A stretch of DNA of 64,000 bases. It comes from Linyphia triangularis. Lineage: Eukaryota; Arthropoda; Arachnida; Araneae; Linyphiidae. The translations under genes and the position numbers were made by a program. The notes beneath the pieces are model-generated. The model was not told the origin of the DNA and made no database searches. It saw only the letters and a list, made by a program, of their open reading frames with translations. Within the stretch, counting starts at the first letter, position 1, and every line of letters starts with the position of its first letter. The stretch spans positions 6,777,201 to 6,841,200 of the forward strand of contig OZ021722.1 in NCBI GenBank assembly GCA_963978545.1, read 5' to 3'. Of the stretch, positions 1 through 13,400 are shown piece after piece.

Positions 1-178
1 CCACACAGTGCCAGAAAAAAAGAAATATGAGCCCTGAACTACTTTATTTTTTCTGTTATTAAGACTCATTTCTCCCAAGTTTTACATAAAGCTACGGAGC
101 CAATACAGGAAGGAAAAAGTAATCATGATAAATTCTTATATGTTCACTACATTTACGAAAAAAAACCCTGATCTTTCC

Positions 179-350
179 AAACGGTATAGTGGTTAGCGTG
201 CTAGCTTCTAGACCGCGAGGTTGCGGGTTCGAGTCCCGTGTTAGGCATGGATGTTTGTAAATGTATGTTGACTTGTCTAATGACGAATGTTTCGGCGCGT
301 TATAGCCCTCGTGTTGCTGACGGCGCCAGATAATCTGAAAACAACCAACC
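179..350 (+). repeat. tRNA-derived SINE, copy 1
   Basis: The element starts AAACGGTATAGTGGTTAGCG and carries a pol III A box (TAGTGGTTAGCGTG) and a B box (GGTTCGAGTCC). A non-tRNA body follows, and it ends in an AACC-type tail. It is flanked by a 10-bp target-site duplication with one mismatch (169-178 TGATCTTTCC, 351-360 TGATTTTTCC), as expected for LINE-machinery insertion. Related copies lie at 5457-5631 and 13939-14097. The anticodon stem does not pair, so this is not a functional tRNA. Confidence 0.9.
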
Positions 351-1085
351 TGATTTTTCCTTTGACTACCAAATAGTTTTGGTGGTATCAGGCAAGAACG
401 TGATTCATGTAATTCAGACGGCAGCCAACTGTTAGCAAATTAGTATTTGCATGTTGCGATTCTTATCAATATTCTAATTAAAACTGTTGCATAAATTTAT
501 CTCCTGTTGGGTGCCTGCTATTAATTTTTACCAATTATTAATTATTAATTTACCAATAATTTTTATTACTATGTTCTAAATCATAAACAAAACATTGTGT
601 TCATCACAAAGAGTTAAAATGCACAATAAAAGCCATAAATACCGCCTAGCTTGTGTTTGATAAAAGTTTTACTATTTTTTTTTTTTTTTTTTTTTTTTTT
701 GAGTCATTCATTCTCAAAATTTGCTGTCTTGTGATTTAGAGGGACCAAAGGTATTCCTTTGTTATCATCAGAAAAGTTAATAAATGTTTTAATGCATTTT
801 AGTATCTGTTCAACTTTCTTGGAAGCCATTTCTTGCAACACCACAAGGAGAGGACGAGTTCCTCAAGAAAATTATGAACATTGAATTGAAGTCAAAACAG
901 CACATGGTTCTGAAAACTACTGCGCATTCCTAACCGCGCAGTTTTCAGCGGAGGAAGTGCGTCATTTTTCGATTTCGGGAAAAACTGAGGTCAGAATCAC
1001 TCCTTATCTACTGAACGAGAAATGACCAGATTCCGAGAGAGCCGGTCACGATTTTTTTTCCGAGTGAGAATCGGGCTCTAAAGCA
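351..1085. other. Intergenic, no gene seen
   Basis: No coding region is recognised. The stretch contains a run of 26 T at 675-700 and a slightly GC-richer segment around 840-1080 without a usable reading frame. Confidence 0.5.
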
Positions 1086-1622
1086 ACAATAATATAAGCC
1101 ATAAAAACAGAGTTTTAAAAAAAATATCATTTAGATGCATTGTCAATTTTTATATTCATTAACACAGCGCAGACATCAAAAGCATTTCTATCAGCAAAAT
1201 GTGCGGTAAACTATGTTTCAAAATTTATTCATTAAAAATAAACATGAATGTCATCCACAAATATCATTTATTTATTCTGATTGAAGTTATTTTATAATTT
1301 ATTTATTAAAAAAAATTTGGCAACAGGAAAGAAATTCAACAATGGATTCAAACCTCTTTTGGTTCAATCGTTCAATCCATCGATCCTATTTTAATGCGAT
1401 TGAGTGACGGCAAATTGGTTTATTAGTATTCCGTAAAAGTGGCCTTTTAGTGACAGTAACAGCCCCGAAATTTGATACAAAATGTATTGTTATCGACATC
1501 GAGCCTATCTACCAAGTTTCAGTCCAATTGGATGACGGCAAGGGGAGTTAATTAAGACTCCACAGATTCCACTCCCATCGACAAACAAACATTCAAAAGC
1601 GAAGTTAATATAAAGGATTTAA
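1086..1622 (+). repeat. Repeat family D, near-complete copy
   Basis: About 0.5 kb that recurs in whole or part at 10990-11300, 12335-13430, 25786-26190, 27076-28715 (minus), 29912-30401, 37155-37255 (minus), 40640-40735 (minus) and 41585-41665. It starts near ATAATATAAGCC and ends near TAATATAAAGGATTTAAAAA. No coding capacity is visible, so it is probably a non-autonomous transposon of unknown class. Confidence 0.8.
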
Positions 1623-1642
1623 AAATTTTCCATTTCACTGAA

Positions 1643-2190
1643 TTTTTACTTTCAATTACCTATATGTTTACAAAGGGTAACATTCGTTTAAGGAATTTTT
1701 TGCATTTCTTCGCTGTTTGGAACATCCTGATTTCAAAAAAGTGGTCTAGAAAAAATGTCTGTCCTGCATGTATATATGTCCGTGAATCTGTGTGTACGTG
1801 GTCAGCATAACTACTGAACAAATTGACCCTACGATGTTCAAATTTGGTGTGCGGGTTGGTGGTGGCCATGAGACCTACCATTAAAGTTTTCGTCAAAATC
1901 GAGCATGCGCAGTGAAAAAATCACGTTTTTCAGCATTTGCTAAAAAACGGTTCTAACGATTTTGATTAAAATTGATGTGCTAATGCTCTAGACGTGTTTT
2001 AATCGTTCCAACCTTATCATTCCAGTAGAGATGCGTTGAAGGCGTAAAAAGTTTAAAAAAAGAGTTCCTTTAATACAGAGCACTCTGTCCTTGAGTATTG
2101 GCCATCAACTATTAATTTTTCTCAAATTCACGAACTAGAAAGGACCGATGAGTAATGTCTATCGAATAACATCGCCAATTTTCACCATCT
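1643..2190 (+). repeat. Repeat family E, copy 1 (diverged)
   Basis: It starts TTTTTACTTTCAATTACC and contains the conserved block with GTGTACGTGGTCAGCATAAC and CGTCAAAATCG. Other copies lie at 39484-39840, 51019-51770, 52191-52880, 60506-62150 (split) and 62924-63650, all on the plus strand. It is non-coding and its class is unknown. The 3' part of this copy is decayed and runs into a poly-C tract at 2211-2223. Confidence 0.8.
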
Positions 2191-2700
2191 TGGTGTTTTG
2201 TTCCCTCCCCTCCCCCCCCCCCCCTTCCCTTAAATTGTTACAAAAGCGGACTCTACAGGGGGCCAGCAAGGTGCATACTGGGACATAATATCAGCCCGGT
2301 GATTTAAAATTTGTGCCGTCCCAGATTCTCAATATAATCATTAATCAAATTTAAATAGTTATTGTTAATAATAAAATAATTCAAATAATTAATTAATAAT
2401 TAGTTTTAATTAAAGAGTTTTAATAATTAATACATTATTATTTAAGCATTTATATTCAATTATCAATTTCAATAAAAAAAAAATTTTTATTCATTAATTG
2501 AAACTTAAAATTTGAATTGTTTAATAATTTAATTTAATTAAATCAAATTTTCTCTGTCTTATCTTCTTTATACATCCTTTGAGTGACCTTGGTTTCCATT
2601 GAGTACATCTATTTTCTAAATATAAAATAGTCTATAAAATTAAATTTAAGTAGTAATAATGAAAATTAAAGTTAATGTTAAATTTTAAACAATTTTTTAA

Positions 2701-2874
2701 TAGTCAAACCTTATTACGCGAAATCGCTCAACATGAAATCCCGATTAACGTAAAGTAAAAGCTAATATTCTCCGTACTTAAAATTAAACGTTAATTTACT
2801 CGTTTAACATGAAATGCTGTTAAAGGGAACAATTTTGGTGGCCCCATCGATTTCGCGTTAAAGGGGCTCGACTG
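2701..2874. mobile_element. Short MITE with pogo/Tigger-like ends
   Basis: The left end TAGTCAAACC...ACGCGAAATCG mirrors the right end CGATTTCGCGTTAA...CGACTG, which is followed by TA. This fits the CAGTCRAACC-type inverted repeats of pogo/Tigger-type MITEs. A related element is at 29095-29669. At 174 bp it has no coding capacity. Confidence 0.65.
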
Positions 2875-4190
2875 TATTCAAACTAAATCTCTGAAACTAA
2901 AGTGATAGTTCAATTAATATTAAATAGTTCTGGTAAGAGGTGATTGGATTTTGAATGCATTTGAACTTTTTTTCAAAAAAAGTTAAGGAGGGTAACTAAT
3001 TATATGAACAAAAAAACTGAAAAAAAAAAAAAAAAACTTTTGTATCGGCGGATCGGCTCATTTTTTACAGACACTGACCAGCTCCGGTGATTACCCCAGA
3101 TGACCCTATGGCCAGTACTCACCTAGACCAGTGATATCAAAATTTTAGTGCAGTTTTCCAGCAAAGACCCTACATAAGCCTAGTTATATATCTGATTTTT
3201 ACTGTAGTTAGCCAGCGACGAGCAAACAGCGTCCCATCGGTTATCACTTTCTTTACCCCGTCAGTTAATCACAATTTTCCCTGAATTCTATCAACAGTTA
3301 CTAATGATTGCCAGTCAGAGGCGGCCCTAAAATGGTAGTGCAGCCGGAAGCTTGCGAATTCTGACCCCCCCCCCCCCCGACCTCTTCTCCCTAAACCACA
3401 CACACACACTTTCCACAATCATGTTCAATTGCACTTGAACTTTATTCTTTAAAATTTATCATTTTTAAAAAATGGGATTTTTTTGCACCAATTGCTACAT
3501 AATTAGTAATGATGTTTAAATGAAAAAAACTTCAGTTTTATTCAAAAATTAATTAACTAATTAACATTTAACTCGTTGTAATTAGCATATTTTTGAACAG
3601 TGTTACTCGAGGTTTTTTAGAGCCGAGAAAAGAAATTATGGTTGGAAATTGTTCGTAATATCATTCTGAATGTTATGAACCTCCATCAAGTTTCTAGAAT
3701 ACATATTGTTTTTTAATAGCATTTTTTTAACATTGATAGTACCCCAAGTAAAAGGAATCAATCGTAAAAGTGAGGAAGCAAACTGATCACTTTCCCTTTC
3801 CTCCATATAACCTCCACTATTTATGTCAATCCAAATTCAGATTAAATTGGCCGAACTCTAGGGTCTTTATTTTAAACTTAGCTTGGGTCAAAGCACAGAG
3901 TCAAAGCATAGTTATAGATGTTATATACTTATGACATCCCAGCCACATTATTGACTCTATGACGTCACACAAAACTTTTGATATTGTAATATTTATAGTA
4001 GGAAGAGAACATCACCATCTAATGTTGTCAAACAAAATCAAGATTAAAATAAACGTGGATTTGGGTTAGGTTATGACCTGTAATTGAAATGTAGTATATG
4101 ATTGCTTTTAATAAATAGCTATGTGGAATTTAAAAGTACTTTTTGGAATTAAAGAATCTTAAATTGTTTAAAAATGTTGAAGATCAGTAT
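2875..4190. other. Upstream flank of the ABC transporter gene
   Basis: No coding region is recognised. The stretch contains homopolymer runs (A around 3019, C around 3366) and a short CA repeat near 3400. The promoter and 5' UTR of the downstream gene must lie here or nearer to 4230, but no TATA box or other core element could be assigned with confidence. Confidence 0.4.
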
Positions 4191-4229
4191 TAAGTCTTGA
4201 GATATTTAGATAGGTCAAAGAGCATTGAA

Positions 4230-4488
4230 ATGTTTTGTAATCTGTGTCAATCAAGAATCCTAAGGAGCAATGTATTTGCTTTTTATCGGAGAAATCCTTT
4301 TTCTAATTATAGCATTTTGCATAATGTACGACGACAAAATATTCAAAACATTCCGTTTAGTTTTCGAATTAGTAACAGGCCCCGGAAATTACTTGTTGCA
4401 TTTTCCACCAAGACGCCAAAGAAACCAATTCAAAAAGAATTACGAAGGCTACTTAAAGCAGCAGAGCCTCAAAAGTGGAAAATTGCAG
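4230..4488 (+). CDS. ABCB10: ABCB10-like exon 1: presequence
   Basis: It encodes residues 1-86 plus one base. The start is ATG 4230. A stop at 4191-4193 lies upstream in frame, and no earlier in-frame ATG exists (4197 is TTG). The donor is GCAG|GTGATG. The arginine-rich, acid-free N-terminus followed by [19 protein letters not shown] fits the matrix-facing start of ABCB10-type proteins. Confidence 0.9.
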
Positions 4489-7400
4489 GTGATGTTTCGG
4501 CATATTTATTTTTAAAAAACAAATCACGTTTGTTAAGATTATATTTTGTTAAAACTTCCAAGTACGGAACGGATTCTGTGTCAAGAATTATTTACATCTG
4601 CCAAATCATACCAATTATAGGCAGTTCACTTGATATTAAAAAAATTACGGGGGCTGCCAATTTTTGGCGAAAATCACCTTGGCGCAGAATCCGTACCGTA
4701 CTTGGAATTTTAACCTAGCTTTCAAATGCATTTTATTTTCAAGTAGTCATAATTAATGTGTTAAAAAGTTTAATAATGAATGCTATGGTCTATTAAATAA
4801 ATATTGAATAATATTTACTTTCATTTCAATGAAATAAGATTTGTGATGTAGTAATAAAACACGAATATGGTGAAAATATTTGGTCACTTGAAATCTATTG
4901 AAACTGGTTGCAACTATTTTTACATCACTTGGTGTCTTTTTTCTGTTGACACAAAGAAAAAAGAAGGATGATTATTTTATTGCAAGACCTGTACAATAAT
5001 GTAAATTTGAATATCCTATACATAGAAATGCAAAACGTTTTTTTTTTTTTTTTTTTTTAAATTTGAGTCTTAATTCTACTGAAACTTGCAAATTATGTTT
5101 AATTTCCTGTCTTCAAAAACTAATTGAACTGTTATAATGATGTTAGTTTGAAAGCTTTCATACCTCAATTCTTCAAAAGCATTTTTAAAATAAAATTGCA
5201 AAACTAATGTAAGATGTGGGCTATACATTCGTTCAAAACAAATTCTAGTTTGCATTTGGGGATACTTTCTCAAACATACTTTTATCATTCTAACCATATT
5301 ATTACCAAATTTGTTAAAATTAGATTCAATTTGATGTTATGCACTCATAAATATAAATCTGGTACTCTACCGTTAGACGGGCACTGGTTTAAAACTGCCA
5401 AATTACAGCGATAACTCATCCAAACTAACAACCTTCAAATCATTCATAAATCCTATGCCGACCAAATGGTATAGTGGTTAGCGTGCTAGCTTCGAGGTTG
5501 CGGGTTCCGAGTCCCGTATTAGGCATGGATGTTTGTAAATGTATGTTGGCTTGTCTAATGACAAACGTTTCGGCGCATTATAGTCCTCGTGATGCTGACT
5601 GCGCCAGATAATCTGAAAACAACCAACCAACCATAAATCCTATAACGAACCAATATAGGGTTAGTATAGCAGTTCTTTAACAAATCATAAACATTTAAGC
5701 TTGGCGATATATCTGCACCAAATGGTACTGGTCTACAGTGTATACAAGTAGTATCCATGATAGAATGAAGACATCAACGTCTTGCCCTGGATTCGAACCA
5801 AGACACACCAGCTTGGTAGTCTGATGTGCTAACCACTAGACTGAATGGGCGACACCCTGTAGTGGTTTGCTCTAGGAATTAAGGAGGATTTGTAGGTTAT
5901 GAATTTGAATGAGCTGTCGCTGCAATTTGGCGGTTTTTATCTGGTACCCGTATAATGGACTTGCAACTTATGTATTTAACAATAAATGGATTCAGATTCT
6001 CAAAGTAACCCATCTCTAAAATTTGATGCAATGTACTATAAAAATGTTTTTGAAGAGTATAAAAGTTTTAAAATTTGTATATATATATTTTTTATACCAA
6101 ATTTGTTACAATTGATTTCAAACCGATTCCATAACAAAAACTTCTTCCATTAAATAGAATGTTTACCTTCATCACCTCAACTTCTATTCATTTTCAGCTC
6201 AAATTATTTTAAAGTATTGTAAAAAAGTAAGTATGAATTAAAATTGTCTTTTGAATAATTTTATTGTTTTAGCCTTCCACTAACCATGATATACTATATT
6301 ATGTACTTTTCTCATTTTTGGTGATCGTTTCACCTTTTACTCAGTCATATACAATTTGCTTCTTTTCAAAAACATTTTTATTTTTACTTTTAGGTGCCGT
6401 GTTACTATTGTTTATATCCAGTACTGTTACGATGGCAGTTCCGTTCTGCGTTGGAAAATTAATCGATATGATGACATCTTCTAATGCGGATTTAAAAGAA
6501 AACCTTTTATCTTTTTGCAAAATACTGGTTGCTGTTTTTATTTTGGGAGCAGCAGCAAATTTTGGACGAGTTTACTTGATGACTATGTCATGTAAGTTGA
6601 TTTAATTTCTTCAATTTTTTTTTTTTCACTTTTGTTTGAAATTTTCTTTCTTTTTTCTTGTTCAGCTTTTAAATCATAACCACTTCATCTTGAAACAGTT
6701 TTTTTTTTTTTTTTTCCCAGTTCATTGCATTTTTTTAAATTAAATAATTTTTGATAATTATGTCTTTGCCCAAATCCAAATGATTAAATAATACTATTGT
6801 CTTCAAATATTATTCTACGCTTTAAAATAAGACAGGTTTTAATATAACATTTTGCCTGTATACATTTGAATATTAATTTATTAATTAAAAATTATTTGTG
6901 TTAAATTGGTCATTAAATACACATTCAAATCCTTAATTACACATTCAAATAATTTTTCTTTATTAAATCAGTCATTGTAAAAACAGTTTGAACTTTAATT
7001 ATAACTATATAATTTTTGATATAAGATTTTGTTCATTGAATGCACTTGAATATTATTTTTAAATAATAAACACTTAGTTTTTGTAATTAATAATCAAGTA
7101 ACAAATTATTTGTATTTAAGTTCATCATTAACTCCACATTCAAGCCTTCTTTCTTTATTAAACCAGCTTTAGAAATACAGTGGAACCTCGATTAACCATC
7201 CCTCCTTTATCCGGAACTCTCTGTTAACCGGCAATCATTTAGTTGACATAAAAAATCTCCCAAATGAGAGTTATAAATCATTTGTTCCTTTTTAAACCGT
7301 AATCTTTTCCCTCACTCTAAAGTTGCATAAGTAATGGTGAGGCTGTTTTCTAAAGAACTTGACTGTTTTTCTAAAGAACTAACATGGTTAGAGCAACCTT

Positions 7401-10400
7401 CGGATGCAGATCAAACTGAACTATCGCATTCAAAAAGACTCTGGGATAGAGCAGTGAAACAAAGATTATCAAGATTACGATAACAAAAACTCATTTCCAA
7501 CAATTTTGTCATAAAAAAACATTAAATGTCCAGTATTCAATAAACAAAAATCATTTACTTTTTTGTTTTTTACAACTTTCTTTTATCCGGAATTTTCGCT
7601 TAACCGACCTACCTTTGATCCGAATTAGGTCGGTTAATCGAGATTCCACTGTAATAATAGTTCAAACTATAATTGTAAATATAATTATAATGTTGTAGAT
7701 TATTTAAACTTTATAAGTAGGTACACACCTAGTTATTGTAATTTACAAGAAAAACAAGAATGATTTTTCTTAAATTAACAATTTATCCCTCAATTCAATT
7801 ACTATTGAAAAATAATTGTATTGCATTCTTTATGAAGATCAGTGAGCACTGTAAAAGAAGTATACTTTATAAGAGGAACTCCTATACTAAACTTCAACTT
7901 AACTTGACATCACTAGACGGTAGATCGTCACAGTGCTCATAGGCAATTTATCCATTTTGGCAGCTTGAAAGCATAATGTTCGCCAAACCACAACCCTGTA
8001 GAGAACAAAAGGCAATAAGGTTTAGCGAGAATTATGTCTTCACTCCCCTAAAATGGATTAAATACCTAGGAGCACTGTGACGATCTACCGTCTAGTGATG
8101 TCAAGTTAAGTTGGAGTTTAGTATTAGTCCGAGAGGCGACTGCAATTTTTGGACCCCATCGAACATCTTTCTGAATTTTTTATAGAAATTGGAGAAAAGT
8201 GAGTAGATTAGGAATCCACTGGTCTGCCGTGGCAAAAATGGCCGAAACTGATCAAAAATCGACTCGGAATGAGTTGAACTAAAATTCGATTGCCAAATAT
8301 GTCATAACTTGCCAAAAATATAACAAACTTATTCGTCTGGCAACCCACTTCATTTTGATTTTCAATGAGAAAAAGCGCAAACGATTTTTGATCTTTGGCT
8401 CGGAAAACTTATACCTTTTAAAAGTAAGCCAAATTGGCGACATCAGTTACGTCATAAGTGACGTAATATTTTTTACCAACTTGGCTCCCTTTTAATAGAT
8501 GCAAGTAGACCGTCGCCAGATATCTGAATCGTCTGCAACCTTCTTAAATAAAAATTAAAGAGTGAGGGTTACCAAATAAAAAAAAAAATGCTCATTATTT
8601 GGCAAGTTATGGCTCATTTGGCAATTGGATTTAGTTCAACTTATTAAAAGTCGATTTTTGACCAGTTTCGGCCATTTTTGCCACGGCCAGTGGATTTGTA
8701 ATATACTCACTTTTCTCTAATTTCTATAAAAAATTCAAAATGATGTTTGAAGGGGTCCAAAAATTGCAGCCGCCTCTCAGTCTATATAGTAAAGATCATT
8801 CCCTATACTCTCTATGCTACAATCTTCTAGCCCCGTTCATTTAAAAACTACTTTGTAGAAAACCTTGAAATCGGGTGAGTCAGTACAAAAATGATCACTT
8901 CATGAAATAATGAATTTTTTCATTTAATGTCTCTCTATGAATGAAAACTAAAAATTCCAATTAAAATAGCAAAATACCATTGAAGATGGCACCACTGCAT
9001 AGGTTAAGGATTTCATATAAGGTATTAAATATCATTAGGATTTCAAATATAAAGTAAAATATTTTAGAATTAGATGCTATTTTCGAGTTTTTAATTTATG
9101 TCATTTCGTTAACTGATCATTTTTATACTTACTCACTAGATTTCAATGTTTTATATGAAGTAGTTTCTGAATGAACTCTTATATACTTTATTTTATATTT
9201 CAAATCCTTACATTCTTTTGTCAATGGCTTTGCAGTGGCGTCACCTTTTTTTTTTTTTTTTAAATTTTCTTTTATAATTGTGCCATGATTCGTATAGGTA
9301 GAAGTACTAAATACGCATATAAATATATAAAATAAATGTAGTGTCAAGCATTTACTGAACACCCCTCAATTAACACAAGTTCTTTAATTCAGAAACCAGT
9401 TTATTCAGCAGTTAAGTATATGGTAGCAAAACACATTTCCTCAAAACACTCACCACATGTGTGAGGTTGAAATCCAAAATAACAAATATTTAAAACAACC
9501 AAAAACAATAATTAAAATATCCTAACTAAACTTTCCTAGCTGGCTGAGTACTGAGTGAATAAAAGAGCTCATTGCTCTGGAACAGGCGGTCCCTGCTTGC
9601 TAGCATCTTAAACTCTGATCCCCGGCATAAGAACTTTTCCTTTCTCAGGGGTCAAGCAACCCACTTCTTCTCTCTTCCAAACCTCCTGGCTAGATGCTCC
9701 CCTTTCTCCACCTTGCAGCATAGAAAAACCCCTCTTCAATTCCAACCCCCACGCGCAACATAAGTAAAGAAGTCTGCCCGCTCATTCGTGCAATTCCCAT
9801 TGGCGTAGTCTAAAGTGTCAAAAGAGGCGGGCTATGATTGTTACACTCCCAGAAGCAGAATAATATATAATGTTCTGCAACGGGACTTTTGACAGTTGCA
9901 AATGTTCTGCAGACATTTTTTCAAAATTTCCAGTATGATATAAAAGAAAAAACCCATAAAATTAATACTACACATTTATTACAAAATGACAATGACGAAA
10001 AAAATTATTTTTCAAACCAAGGCATACATTCAAAATTTGTAACTCTATCAATGACTTTGGAAGTTAAATATTTAGACATTGATACAGAACCGTTATGTAT
10101 AAAATGTTTGTGGTAAGTTGGTCCATGCAAAGAAATAAGGGCTACTTTAAGATGTTTTCTTAGAGATTTGTGTCCAGGTCCTCACTCACGGGCATTTGTT
10201 CCAAACTTAAAATTGTTCTGCAAGGAATCTGATTGTTCTGCGACGTCTGTCGCAGTTTTAGGCACTTTCTGCTTTCGGGGTTACACCAGGAGGTTTCCTT
10301 AATTATATCATACTAAATGTCATATTGAAAACACCTTATGACATTATCACCGCTTTTCCAAATGTTTCGAAGACTCACTCTCCTCAGCCGGCTAAAAATA

Positions 10401-13400
10401 TGCATGATAACTTACACAGTTGTATAAAAATTATACAATACAATGCACAAAGTCCAATGTATATCAATGAAACAAAATACTAGGAATGAGCAATGGTTTA
10501 AGGATAACAGAATTAGTTATAAACAATCACGATAATGTCATAAGGTGTTTTTATTATGACAAATAGTTAAGACATTAAATGAAAACAATTTATGTCATTT
10601 CATTAAGTGATCTCATTTGTTCCTACTCACCGAATTTCAAAATTTTATACCATTTAGTTTCTTAATGAACTGGGCTAGAAGATTGTAATATAGAAAATAT
10701 AAGGGAATGACCTTTACTAGGACTTCCTCAAAAGCCTATAGAATTTAATATATTTCTCCTTAGCTCATCAGGTAATCAACTCCCTGAGAAAAAAAGCCTA
10801 TGCATCGATTTTAAGTCAAGAAGCAGCCTTCTTCGATCAAACTAAAACAGGGGAACTGATCAACAGACTATCTGCAGACACCACCACAGTTGGAATGTCG
10901 ATAACGAACAACGTATCGGATGGTTTGCGATACTCATTCACTTTCCTAGGCGGATCATGCTTGATGGTAATTGTTTCAACGCATAAAATAATATAACCAT
11001 TAAAAACAGGAGTTTGAATATAAATCTTTTATATGCATTGCCAATTTTTCTATTCGTTAACATAGCCCCGATTCCGATGTCAGTGCCAGTTTGGTGTTTG
11101 TGTCTTATTTTAAATATTAAAAACATCCCTATCAGCAAAATGTGTGATTAACTACATTTCAAAATTTATTTATTAAAAATAAATGCGATTTTTTTATGGA
11201 TTCCCATCGAAATACCTTTTATTTAATCTGATTAAAACTATTTTGGCAACAGGAAAGAATTTCAACTATTATGGGTTAAAATTCTTTCATTTACAGCATT
11301 GCAACGCAACACATCGTGGATTTGACTGGAGTCAAATGACTTGGACATAATAATAGTTTAAAAAACTAAAAAATACGTTTTAATAGAAAATTGAACTAAA
11401 AAGTAGAAAATAATTTTAAATAAGTTTGAAATAAGAATAGAGTAATTAACAAGAATTTTATCGTAAAAAAGCGTGGGGTGCTTTTTAAGATATTTTCATA
11501 ATGGCTCTACTTTTACCAATATCTGTCATTAAATATTTTCAACAATTGACATCAAGCATCCCACGCTTTTTTACGATAAAATAAATATTTCTTGTTAATC
11601 ACTCTATTCTTATTTCAAACTTATTTAAAATTATTTTCTACTTTTTAGTTCACTTTTCTATTAAAGCATATTTTTTAGTTTTTTAAACTATTAATTATTT
11701 TCTACTTTTTAGTTTGGTTTTCTATTAAAGCATGTTTTTTAGTTTTTAAACTATTAATTTTTTTTCTGTAAACTCTAATTTTTTTTTTAGTTAGTGTACA
11801 AAACTCTCCAGTTGTTTCTGCCAATAGTCACATGCTTGTCTCAAATTTAAGTCATGTGTATGCCTTAGTACACACCGTATTACTTGGCACAAAACACTAC
11901 CGTGTCTCTGAATATGAAAAATCACTAATCCTGAAGATCCTGGTAAGGATAATGTGACTAAAAAAAACACGCTTTGTATAACTGTCGTTCAAACGACAAA
12001 TCTTTCAAACGGCACACCAGGATTAGATTTCAGAGAAGTTTGGTTGGTTGGAATTTAACGGTGCAAGGGCAACACGAGCTAATCCTTGTGATAAAGCGGC
12101 AAACGCGTCTGGTAGTTTCCCTTATTGGTCTTGACGCAGACACTCCGGGTCTCAGGAAAACAAAAAATCGCTAATCCTGATTATCCTAGTAAAGATAACG
12201 GGTCAAACTGTTTAAAATATTGAATTGTCATCGGTCCTTAATAAGTATGCCAAATTTCGAGTTAATCCGACGTTTTGAAGGGGGTCAAAATCATGTTCAA
12301 AGATTCCGTTACATACAAACATACATACGTCTGAAGCTAATAAAAGCGTATTAATAAATTTATGCATTCACGCCTAATTATCTTTCATAGGGACCACAAA
12401 ACCATCAGGGAAATGTCAGGAAGCTTTCTGCTTATGGAAAAAATCAGGGATATGTCAGAGAACTTTTAAATATTTTGCAAAAATCAGTGAATTTTTCTAT
12501 TGCTTTGAAGGTACTTTTCCTGCTCATCTGTATTTTGGCCCCATTTTCCCAGAGAATGAGGAACTTTAACTTTTTTTGGATTTATTTTTAAATAAAAGTA
12601 GAGAAAAAATCATGAAAAACAATACCATTCTTTCAAAAATTTGAGCTCGGATAGATAGTTAAACAAAATATTTAGTTTTTCACTTTGTGATTTGGCGGGA
12701 AAAAGCCACTTTTGCGTGAAACGTCAACGCGCAGATAATGAACCAGTCTAAAACCTGTTTTAGACGAGGTTTCTCCTTCGTTTTGCGACTTTATCTCTGC
12801 GTAACCACGTCGCGGTTTTTTTCATGCGTTTTTGGTCACGTGACTTTTGCTTTGATTTCGGCTAATTTCAAACTCGATTTTTGATTAATTGAAAACATAA
12901 AGATAAAAAATAATTGCACTGCTAAAATATATTCGTTGGATAACACTAAAAAATACAAAAAATGTTCATTTTCCTCACTTGTGCAAGTTCCTCATTGTGA
13001 TAATTGTTAGAAGTTTCATGTTATGGTATAATTTTAACTTTTTGTTACTGCCAAAACTATTTTTAAAAAATAGGCATATTTTCTCCTTTGTCACAAATGG
13101 TCTATTTGATCTTCTGGAAAAATTTGCGAAATTTGAAAAAAAGTTTCCGTAAAATCAGGGAATTTTTTAGAAATCTGTCATGGAAATCAGGGAACTTTAT
13201 TTCTTGAATTTTGTGCCCACCCTGTCTTTTATTTATTCTGATTAAAATAATTTTGCCTACATGTAAGAGTTTCAACAATGATCAGGTGCAGGGACTTTAT
13301 TAGTATTCCAAAATAATTATAAAAATGTGTGTAAAAGCGACCTTTTAGTAACAACGACAACCCCCAAACTTGAGGGAATGCATTGTGATCAACATTGATT

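Larger units (their letters stand above)
4489..6393 (+). other. Intron 1
   Basis: This 1905-base GT-AG intron contains a family A MITE with a SINE inside it, a tRNA-like sequence on the minus strand, and half of another family A element. The rest is AT-rich without recognisable content. Confidence 0.85.
7871..10732 (+). mobile_element. Family C TIR element, heavily nested
   Basis: It starts AAGAGGAACTCCTA, and its right end AAAGGTCATTCCC is read on the minus strand as TGAGGAAGTCCTAGTAAAGG. Other copies are at 16159-17045, 21234-25101 and 49901-51010. Conserved blocks include GTAGAAAACCTTGA and TTTATGTCATTTCRTTAA. It was interrupted near its left end by B (7885-8123) and H (8125-8784), and in the body by a hAT-like element and MITE J. 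No transposase was found. Confidence 0.75.
6592..10763 (+). other. Intron 2
   Basis: This 4172-base GT-AG intron is mostly transposon debris: a pogo/Tigger remnant, then a family C element that was hit by a family B MITE, a foldback element (H), a hAT-like element and a small MITE (J). Positions 6600-7170 are AT-rich and unassigned. Confidence 0.85.

Noticed and set aside
4197..4718. Reading the first exon as one 173-codon gene starting at 4197
   Set aside because: 4197 is TTG, and similarity to the transporter stops at the GT donor at 4489. The sequence after it reads through intron DNA.
5778..5853. Functional tRNA gene on the minus strand
   Set aside because: The acceptor stem pairs at only about four of seven positions and the anticodon stem has a mismatch.
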